DNA from: Verrucomicrobiia bacterium
Lineage (GTDB): Bacteria; Verrucomicrobiota; Verrucomicrobiia; Verrucomicrobiales; DEV007
NCBI GenBank assembly: GCA_030425385.1
Contig: JAUIAH010000030.1
Span: 1-64,000, forward strand
Reading direction: 5' to 3'
Length of the DNA stretch: 64,000 nucleotides
Shown: piece by piece, positions 53,251-60,036 of the stretch
Numbering within the stretch: position 1 is the stretch's first letter
Layout: every line of letters starts with the position of its first letter
Made by a program: the position numbers and the translations under genes
The notes under the pieces: generated by a model
Database searches by the model: none
The model's input: only the letters and a program-made list of their open reading frames with translations
What the model was told of the DNA's origin: nothing

Positions 53251-54816
53251 CTAGTACTGAGCCCGAATGCCGATATGTGCTTCGCTACCCGTGCGATTCA
53301 ATCCCCAGCCGTAGTCGAAGAAACCATTCAAATGCTCGGCGATCTGAAGTCGCACGCCAAGTCCGGTGGACGAGAGACGTTCCCGGTCATCCACATCGTT
53401 GAGACCGGTGAGACCACCTTCAACAAAGCCAACAAGTTGAAGCACGCCTTGTCGCCACTCGAAGCGAGGACTCCTCAACTCAAGACTACCCCAAGCTCCC
53501 CAATCTCCCAGGGCGCTATGCTCATCAAATCCCCGGACATTGCGCGCTCCTCCTAAGGATACTTGCTCGCTCGGAAGCAAGCGTTCGCTCGACCATTGAG
53601 CGGCACCTTTCGCATAGAGAGTGGTATCGAAGGGAAGACGCTGCACGCGTTCCATCTGAATCCTAGCGTAATGATAGGTAGACTCGGCGCCGATGTGGCT
53701 TCGTCTAAATGCCGCATCGCTGTTTGCACTGGAGAGATTTCCAGGGCTGAAGAACCAGGTGAGATTGGCTTTGGTAGCTCCCCAAGCGTCTCGCAGCGTG
53801 GCTTCGTAGCCGATGTGGCCTTGAATGATCGCTGTGTCGCTGAATGTCAGGAGATTGCCGAAGACGAGGTCGCTGTCCGCCTGTTTGAAGTCGACACCCA
53901 GAGTCAAGTGATGCGAATATGTTCCTGAGGGATTGCCCTCGAGAGGAATGCGATAGCTTGCGGAGATGCCCCAGTTGGTGCCCTCGATGGAGGTTCCTAA
54001 CAGAGATTGTCGCAGCGCGGTGTCTATGTAATAGGCATCTACCTCCAAGGCGTGCATCCACGGCAGCAAATGCACATATCGCGTGGCCACGCCATGAAAG
54101 TTCTCGAATTCGTCGCTGGCCAAGCCCATCAACGTCCATTGATCTCCCATTCCCCACGCATTTCCCCACTGAAACCCCGCACTGAGTCGGGTCTGCCCTA
54201 ACAGGGCGACTCCGCTGTTGTCATAAGTGGCGAACATGTGAAAGGGATCGGTATCCGCGATCGTTAATTGCAAGTCCGTCGCCCCATTCTCGAACTCATG
54301 AACCTCAGCGGTTGCGGTCAAGTGGGGGTGCTCATTAAGAAAGTCCAATTGCCGGGTCAACTGATGGCCGTTCACGGGCTGCCCGGGCTCCACTCGGAGC
54401 ATTCGCCGTATCGATCGCGAAGTGAAATGATCACCAGCAACAATGAGAACGCGATCCCAATAGGATTCTCGAACATCCAAATGTAGTCGACCGCGATCCA
54501 AGGGTTGCTCCGGGACGCTGACATCGACTGGGCGTTCGTATTTGGCGAAATGATCGGCCACCGTTTGCGCGATCACCTGCGCAGTATCTGGGGTGACGTG
54601 CTCTCCCAGGAAGGTCTCTAAAGTACTTCGAAGACGTTCAGGCTTGGGAGGGGTCAATTCGTGGAAGGTCACGTGATCGACTGAAGAATCGTCTTTCGCA
54701 CCGCCTCCGTGCAGACGGATGATGCTGAGGGGTGGCGTCTCCCTATCGGTGCTGGACTCACCATACACCCAGACGCAAGTCAGACAGAGCAAGAAGATCA
54801 GACGCGCCAGCACCAT
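53251..54816 (-). CDS. Two-partner secretion outer-membrane transporter (TpsB/ShlB/FhaC family)
   Basis: A 521-residue Omp85-superfamily protein. A signal peptide (LARLIFLLCLTCVWVYG) is followed by a POTRA-like region (TLETFLGEHVTPDTAQVIAQ; VLIVAGDHFTSRSIRRMLRV; LDFLNEHPHLTATAEVHEFE) and a C-terminal 16-strand barrel from about residue 195. The barrel includes the conserved VSLGGARNVRGFDEHSALGD (the VRGF/Y motif of strand L6) and ends with an aromatic C-terminal residue (IGIRAQY). TpsB proteins translocate a partner TpsA carrying a haemagglutinin-type TPS domain; a TpsA-like gene lies 1.7 kb away. The start codon directly abuts the stop of the anti-sigma-like gene (TAGATG). Confidence 0.9.
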   Translation of the reverse strand: MVLARLIFLLCLTCVWVYGESSTDRETPPLSIIRLHGGGAKDDSSVDHVTFHELTPPKPERLRSTLETFLGEHVTPDTAQVIAQTVADHFAKYERPVDVSVPEQPLDRGRLHLDVRESYWDRVLIVAGDHFTSRSIRRMLRVEPGQPVNGHQLTRQLDFLNEHPHLTATAEVHEFENGATDLQLTIADTDPFHMFATYDNSGVALLGQTRLSAGFQWGNAWGMGDQWTLMGLASDEFENFHGVATRYVHLLPWMHALEVDAYYIDTALRQSLLGTSIEGTNWGISASYRIPLEGNPSGTYSHHLTLGVDFKQADSDLVFGNLLTFSDTAIIQGHIGYEATLRDAWGATKANLTWFFSPGNLSSANSDAAFRRSHIGAESTYHYARIQMERVQRLPFDTTLYAKGAAQWSSERLLPSEQVSLGGARNVRGFDEHSALGDWGAWGSLELRSPRFEWRQGVLQLVGFVEGGLTGLNDVDDRERLSSTGLGVRLQIAEHLNGFFDYGWGLNRTGSEAHIGIRAQY

Positions 54817-55548
54817 CTATTCATCCGGTTTCTCTTCCAGAGCCACCAGCACGAGGCAGGCGCGTTTGATGGCATCGATGGATTCGTAAACGCTTGCTGG
54901 ATCGATGGGCTCGCCATCTGTTTCAGGTGCGAAGGAATCTTGCACCTGACGAGTGGTCACGCTTGGCGCAAGTCCTCGAACCGTCTGGTTCCTCTCGTCG
55001 ATGACGATATGGATAGACTCAAACTGGTCGTCGATAATGGTGAAGAGGGCGTCATCAGATGAAGCGCTCCTAACGTCTTCCCCATTGAGCCAACTGGCTT
55101 CTAACGTCTGCTGAAGCGTTTCCGAATCGACAAAGGTGTAGACGACGCCACGATCCGATTCTTTCTGAGAAAGCCCGTGCCCGCGAAACTCTGACCACGA
55201 CACGTCGCGCTCTCGGACAGGCAGGGCGGCGAATAGGCCGATGGCGATGACTGCTGCGGTCGCCATTCCAGCGAGGAATGCGGAGCCGGAACGGCGCCAC
55301 CACGATGGCGACGTGGAACCCACGATGGGTTCAGAACTCGGGAACCGCTGGTCGAAAGCCTGCCGAATCGGCATAGGTACGGGCGGCACTTCGGCAGTGA
55401 TTTCCCGCTCGTGCGCTAAGCCACTTTCTTCCTCTGCCAAAGACAGGAGGCTGCGTGCAGGCGACGAAAGACTGCCTCGCAAGTGGTCTCGCTCCTCGCG
55501 TGCCTCATCGGTAGTCGGTTGCCGATTCATCAGTGTTTCTTTCGACAT
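54817..55548 (-). CDS. Membrane protein in anti-sigma position
   Basis: 243 residues from ATG 55548, which overlaps the preceding stop by one base (TAATG); longer frames lie inside the sigma-like gene. The cytoplasmic N-terminus (about 1-80) is hydrophilic. One transmembrane segment follows (AFLAGMATAAVIAIGLFAAL, about residues 95-114). The periplasmic domain of about 130 residues has a FecR-like beginning (VSWSEFRGHGLSQKES, VVYTFVDSETLQQTLEASWL, IIDDQFESIHIVIDERNQTV). Topology and position directly after a sigma-like protein suggest an anti-sigma factor, but no zinc (HxxxCxxC) motif is seen. It is coupled to TpsB without any spacer, so it is expected to connect secretion status to transcription. 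Confidence 0.65.
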   Translation of the reverse strand: MSKETLMNRQPTTDEAREERDHLRGSLSSPARSLLSLAEEESGLAHEREITAEVPPVPMPIRQAFDQRFPSSEPIVGSTSPSWWRRSGSAFLAGMATAAVIAIGLFAALPVRERDVSWSEFRGHGLSQKESDRGVVYTFVDSETLQQTLEASWLNGEDVRSASSDDALFTIIDDQFESIHIVIDERNQTVRGLAPSVTTRQVQDSFAPETDGEPIDPASVYESIDAIKRACLVLVALEEKPDE

Positions 55549-56432
55549 TACGCGAGATGCCCCGTTTCTTTCAAGGAATGTGCAAGTTTCTCCAGAGCGC
55601 CTTCCATGCGCTCTTTCAGGTGGCGTCGGCGGCTGATGGCCGAGAGATGGAGCCCAATCCCCAGTTCGTCCAAGAGTTGTTCGTTCTCGATCAATTCCGT
55701 GTCCGTCTCGCCGACCACGAATTTCCGCGTGACCAGCGTCCATTCTGGTCCGGTGAGGGATTCGGCGCATTCAAATTGAATCCTAGCAAACGTCAAACCG
55801 GGCTGGAACTGCAAGCTTTCCTCATCGACTTCCTCGAGCTCGGCGGATGGCCTGAGTTTGCGGAGTTGCCGCTTGGCGGCGAAATGCACGATCCGGGAAA
55901 AGAACGGGAAGACTTCCTCAAACACCCTGATTTGATCCAGTGGCGAGAGGCCGTCGCGCTGTCGTGGTCTGTAGAGCTCTGTCAGGCTCTTTGAATACAC
56001 GTCATCTTTGTCTTCCTGGCTGAGTTCCTTGAAGGGCTTGAGAACGGCGTAGCCACACGGGCGCAACGCCTCGTCCAAGGCTGCCCATTCATCGGCGTCC
56101 ATCGATTCAGGAGGAGGCTGCAACTTTCGCAGATCCAGGTTGCGTTCGTGCGCGCCTCCATGGCGGAACTGTTCGAAATTGTTAGTGTCTTCGCGGCGTT
56201 TCGTAACATGATCCAAGGCCAGTTCACGAGCCCAGGTGGTGACCGCAGCTAGAAACTCGGATTCGCTTGGGAGGTCATCGAACTTGTCGAGAAAGCGCTC
56301 AAATCCCGCTGTCAAGAGCTCGACCACTGTGTCCATCGGCAGAGACACCGTGCCTGGTGGGGATGGTTTGCAAGCGACCCGACAAGCTAACTCCCATGCT
56401 TTGGCTAGGAGATCGTGCTTGCCGCGGCTCAT
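55548..56432 (-). CDS. Sigma-70-like regulatory protein with two region-2-like segments
   Basis: A 294-residue protein. Near residues 40-100 a segment SEFLAAVTTWARELALDHVT followed by KRRED resembles the -10-recognition helix of an ECF region 2. A second similar segment occurs at about 145-205 (KSLTELYRPRQRDG...FFSRIVHFAAKRQLRKLRP). The C-terminal HTH-like end is LDELGIGLHLSAISRRRHLK with ERMEGALEKL, where region 4 would be. This duplicated layout is atypical, so assignment as a sigma factor is moderate. It is first in the operon with the membrane anti-sigma-like protein and TpsB, and divergent from the TpsA-like gene, 53 bases apart. Confidence 0.62.
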   Translation of the reverse strand: MSRGKHDLLAKAWELACRVACKPSPPGTVSLPMDTVVELLTAGFERFLDKFDDLPSESEFLAAVTTWARELALDHVTKRREDTNNFEQFRHGGAHERNLDLRKLQPPPESMDADEWAALDEALRPCGYAVLKPFKELSQEDKDDVYSKSLTELYRPRQRDGLSPLDQIRVFEEVFPFFSRIVHFAAKRQLRKLRPSAELEEVDEESLQFQPGLTFARIQFECAESLTGPEWTLVTRKFVVGETDTELIENEQLLDELGIGLHLSAISRRRHLKERMEGALEKLAHSLKETGHLA

Positions 56433-56485
56433 CGTTAGGCGTTATTAGGTCTGAGGAATCCGTGGCTGTCACGAACAAATTGATA

Positions 56486-57658
56486 ATGACGTGGCACTCG
56501 GTGACATGTGATCGCGTGAACGTTCTTGTGCAAATCCGACTACTTGCTCTGCTTGGCCTAACGGCTCTTTCCCATCACTCATTGGTTTACGGCCAAGATG
56601 GCGATATCAGTGAGGTGTGTAGCCGGATCGCCCGCGAAGCCGCTAGTTATACTTGTAAGACCAACGCTGCGGGAGATCATACCACCATTGAGATTGCCCG
56701 TAGTGGTATCATTCAGTGGCAAGACTTTCGCGTCCCGGAAGCGCACACGCTTGAGTTCGTCTTCCAAGAGCCGTCACAATGGGTGGTGAACCAAGTGGTG
56801 TCTTCCGCAAGGTCCTTTGTGTTAGGCAAGGTGGTGGCGAATGGAAAGATCGCCTTGATCAATCCGCAGGCTCCGATCGAAGTTAGGTCGGAGATTCGTG
56901 CGGATGAGGTGCTCTTGGCAACGGCAGACGTGGCGCCGGAGACGGTGTTTAGCCGAGAACAAGTGATCACCTTTCATCGCGTGGATTCCTCGGCTAACAA
57001 GGTGGTGGTCAATCGCGATGGAGCCATCATTTCGGACCGAGGCGACCTCACGATCATTGCTGGCGGCACCTTGGGCAATGACGGGCGCCTTGAAGCGGCG
57101 CACTCGTTGCGCTTGACCACGTTTGGCGACAACACGCTTTCGCCGAATGGCTCAGACGCTTTCAAACCGAGTGGCGACCGGGGCTACGGGTTCGTCCATC
57201 GTGGTTCGCTTCAGGCCGGCACGCGTTACCGAGAGGGGATCATCGAGATCGATGTCTTGGCGATGACGCTCAACGGAGCCATCATCGGTCCAACGAAGGG
57301 CACCATTCTTGTGCAAGCCGAATCCATTCGAAACGAGCCAGGCGCGATCTATCGCGGACCACCGGTGAGCAGCGTCTTTATCAGTGCTAGGAACGTTCAA
57401 GGAGCGCTGGGCTTTCAGCAAGATGATGGAGCAAACCCGTCCCGGCTTCCCAGTTTGGCCGTGCTCTCGCGAGGCAACCGGACCATTCGACGGATGCAGC
57501 CGATGAATCCCGCCAGGTCCGTGAGCGCTAGGCCCATCGCCCAATCGGTTGAGAAATCAGACCAAGAACGTAGGAAGCTCATTGCGCGGTCCACACGCCG
57601 ATTCTCCCAGGTGTATCGGCAATCCACTCAGCGCTCCCGTGCTCCAAAGCGCCGGTAG
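56486..57658 (+). CDS. Mini TpsA-like protein (haemagglutinin TPS domain)
   Basis: 390 residues from ATG 56486; GTG codons at 56516 and 56528 are alternatives, and the longer frame back to 56267 overlaps the sigma-like gene. After the signal peptide (LVQIRLLALLGLTALSHHSL), residues about 55-170 form a TPS-type beta-helix domain: SGIIQWQDFRVPEAHTLEFV, VVNQVVSSARSFVLGKVVAN and GKIALINPQAPI, equivalent to IINWQSF...VLNRV...ANG.V.LINPNGI of FHA-like TpsA proteins. More helix-like turns follow (GDLTIIAGGTLGNDGRLEAA, GTILVQAESIRNEPGAIY). The C-terminal 50 residues are strongly basic (RRKLIARSTRRFSQVYRQ). Ordinary TpsA proteins are several times longer. It is the expected substrate of the TpsB encoded nearby. 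Its 3' end overlaps the CHAT gene by 31 bases. Confidence 0.8.
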   Translation: MTWHSVTCDRVNVLVQIRLLALLGLTALSHHSLVYGQDGDISEVCSRIAREAASYTCKTNAAGDHTTIEIARSGIIQWQDFRVPEAHTLEFVFQEPSQWVVNQVVSSARSFVLGKVVANGKIALINPQAPIEVRSEIRADEVLLATADVAPETVFSREQVITFHRVDSSANKVVVNRDGAIISDRGDLTIIAGGTLGNDGRLEAAHSLRLTTFGDNTLSPNGSDAFKPSGDRGYGFVHRGSLQAGTRYREGIIEIDVLAMTLNGAIIGPTKGTILVQAESIRNEPGAIYRGPPVSSVFISARNVQGALGFQQDDGANPSRLPSLAVLSRGNRTIRRMQPMNPARSVSARPIAQSVEKSDQERRKLIARSTRRFSQVYRQSTQRSRAPKRR

Positions 57659-60036
57659 ACCATGAATGGCGCGGCAGCGACGAGGGTCTCGCGTTCCGCG
57701 TAGAGGCGTTGGGTTTCCCACATGGCCTGGGAGGCGGACGTTCCCTCGCCGCTCAACTGGTTGTAGAATACTTCCATCAACGCTCGAGTTTCCCGATCGT
57801 TGATGCGCCACATGGTCAAGAGAACGTTGTTGGCGCCGGCAAGCGTTAGGGCTCGGCCAAAGCCGGAGATGCGTTCGCCACCCACATCGATACCATCAGC
57901 GGATCGGCAGGTGGAAAGCGTGACGAGGTAGGTGCCGTCGAGCGTTAGCTTCGCTGCCTCAGTCGGGGTAAAGAAGTGGTCCTGTGAGGACTCTAGCGGA
58001 TTCCCTTCTTCAATCGCTCGCACAGATTGCTCGACGCCTTCTTGAATGAGGCAGTACGAATCGGCGATCAGGTCATCAAGAGGGGGCTCTACAGTCATCC
58101 CATGAGTGATGATGTGAAGGAGACTTGGAGCGCTTTCCAGATGATTGACCATCTTGAGGCGGGTCATTTGGAAGCCCTGCTGGGTGCCGATTGCTTGCAG
58201 GTCAAGCCATTCGCCATGGGCGTTCTTCAAATCTCCCAAGCCGCTCATGGCCTGACGGATGGCGGATGGCGGATCGCGCCGCGCGACCGTAAAGCGCTCG
58301 GCTGCGTAAACCGCCCAGGTGCCATCCTCTGGCTTCGGCACTGCGGGAATGAGCAGGTCTCGGGTGGCCATGAGCATGATCCCAGATGCAAACTGCTGAC
58401 AAAGATAATTGCCAGTCTCTCTCTCTCGCAAAGACGCAAAGGGCAAATTTCTAAGGAAACCGTCAGGACAGATGAAGAGGTGATTCGCATTGTCAGGCAA
58501 TTGCGGGCGAATTGGGAGCCAGAGCGCATCACTAATTCTCGCCATGCGAGTGCTGAAGGCGGAAGGAGAATCTAAGGGCAAGGCGTCGACCTGCGACTCC
58601 AAAGCCTGTAAGTTCGAGTCGGTGGCACAGACGGTCCAGTGAGGGTCTCCGTCTGACCCAAGGATGATCGCCCCCAGGGCATCTTGACCTGAGAGTGTTC
58701 GATAGTGAACGAAGTCGACTAGCACACTCCTGCTCGGCAGGCTTTCCTGCACCGCGGTCCAGTGCACTCGCAGATCGCGCGTGGGTGGCGTATCCGCCTG
58801 TTCCCGCAGAACTGATTCGATGATCACGCCTTTCCACGTGAAGAGGGCATCTGCTAGGAGTGGCTCTATCAGAGGGGTCTCGTCGGCCAGTTCAGCGAGG
58901 AATCCGATGAGATTGCGATCCGTGTGAAATCGTCTTCGCTCAGTCTCGGTGCCAGTGTGAAGGACGGCCTCAACCAGTTGCTGTCCCAGGTCAACTGCTG
59001 CCTTGGCGTGAATGTGAGACGCTGCGAGATCTCCAAGCCTAGCCTGACAATAGGCCTGATTCTCAAGGATCTCCATGTGAAGCTGGCGATAGTTTCCCGG
59101 GCTCTCGCCCAAATGGCCGCTCGCCTTTTCCAAAGCATCCCAGGCATCACTGATCCTTCCAAGTCGCATGAGGACGAATCCAAGGTTGTTGTAGACAGGT
59201 GCCAGCAAGGGCTCGCGTTGACTATCAGAAACGGCTGCCAAACTTGACTGCAAGAGCGCTTCCGCGGCCAAGTCGTTCTGAGTGTTGATCAGTTGTTCTG
59301 AGAGGACATGATTGGCCAAGACGCGGTCAAGCGGTGACAACGCACGCTTATCTAACAGTGACTGAAAGGTTTCTCCCCATTCTCGGGATGCCCGTGGATC
59401 GTCCGCTCGCAAAGCGGTCAGCAGGAGGTCCGAAACCACGGCAAGTTGATCACCATCATCGGCAAGTTCATAGGCCTCTCGTAGCAGGCGTTCTGCATTC
59501 TTGTAGTTCTTCACTTCATGCCAGTAACGGCTGAAGCTTAGCCGCACGAGCAACCCTAATCCGGATGCGGAAGAATGGCCGTCCTCGCGAACACGGTCCG
59601 ATCCAGAGAGGGCGTGCTCGAATGCCTGATGGGCTTCATCCAATGCTCCGGTAGCTAGCTTGAGCAGTCCTAGCTGGCACTGGGCGCGTGCCCTCACAAA
59701 CGCATCATCCGAAGTGGAGAGGATGGATTGGAGGAGGCGGTCTGCGGCGTCGACTTGCTCCAAATTGAGGTAAGCGTCCACCAAGTTGGAAGCGCAATCA
59801 TGGCGAGCCTTTCGAGGCGCGTCGGCATGTTCAAGCAGGATCGACGCCTGCTCGAGAGTGAGGACTGCCCGCTCGGGATCCTCGTGAAGCAACAGCGCCC
59901 CCTCATCCGCGAGGGCGAAAGCCTGAGCCAGTTCGGCTGTCATCGGCGGGCCTTCTGCTTTCTCTGAACGATGACATGAAATCAGGAGGAGCACGAAAAG
60001 CGCGCTGCATTTGATCAGCCTATCAAGGTTTCTCAC
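57628..60036 (-). CDS. CHAT-domain (caspase-like) lipoprotein with TPR repeats
   Basis: An 802-residue protein. The N-terminal CSALFVLLLISC gives a lipobox with Cys21, so it is probably anchored in the outer or inner membrane facing the periplasm. Residues about 30-420 are TPR-like helical repeats (RAQCQLGLLKLATGALDEAH; PVYNNLGFVLMRLGRISDAW). The C-terminal CHAT domain (about 430-800) has the caspase-type dyad: His645 in LLHIITHGM and Cys710 in LVTLSTCRSADG, plus GFGRALTLAGANNVLLTMWR and FYNQLSGEGTSASQAMWETQ. CHAT proteins are cysteine proteases of the separase/caspase clan. The start lies within the end of the subtilase gene (14-base overlap), so they are coupled. Targets are unknown; neighbours suggest the TPS exoprotein or surface proteins. 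Confidence 0.88.
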   Translation of the reverse strand: MRNLDRLIKCSALFVLLLISCHRSEKAEGPPMTAELAQAFALADEGALLLHEDPERAVLTLEQASILLEHADAPRKARHDCASNLVDAYLNLEQVDAADRLLQSILSTSDDAFVRARAQCQLGLLKLATGALDEAHQAFEHALSGSDRVREDGHSSASGLGLLVRLSFSRYWHEVKNYKNAERLLREAYELADDGDQLAVVSDLLLTALRADDPRASREWGETFQSLLDKRALSPLDRVLANHVLSEQLINTQNDLAAEALLQSSLAAVSDSQREPLLAPVYNNLGFVLMRLGRISDAWDALEKASGHLGESPGNYRQLHMEILENQAYCQARLGDLAASHIHAKAAVDLGQQLVEAVLHTGTETERRRFHTDRNLIGFLAELADETPLIEPLLADALFTWKGVIIESVLREQADTPPTRDLRVHWTAVQESLPSRSVLVDFVHYRTLSGQDALGAIILGSDGDPHWTVCATDSNLQALESQVDALPLDSPSAFSTRMARISDALWLPIRPQLPDNANHLFICPDGFLRNLPFASLRERETGNYLCQQFASGIMLMATRDLLIPAVPKPEDGTWAVYAAERFTVARRDPPSAIRQAMSGLGDLKNAHGEWLDLQAIGTQQGFQMTRLKMVNHLESAPSLLHIITHGMTVEPPLDDLIADSYCLIQEGVEQSVRAIEEGNPLESSQDHFFTPTEAAKLTLDGTYLVTLSTCRSADGIDVGGERISGFGRALTLAGANNVLLTMWRINDRETRALMEVFYNQLSGEGTSASQAMWETQRLYAERETLVAAAPFMVYRRFGARER

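Noticed and set aside
53205-53556. Plus-strand open frames opposite the end of tpsB, and a short CCTCC-CGT-GGAGG hairpin at 53211-53223.
   Set aside because: The frames are antisense to the well-supported TpsB barrel. The hairpin has only five base pairs and no T-run, too weak to call a terminator.
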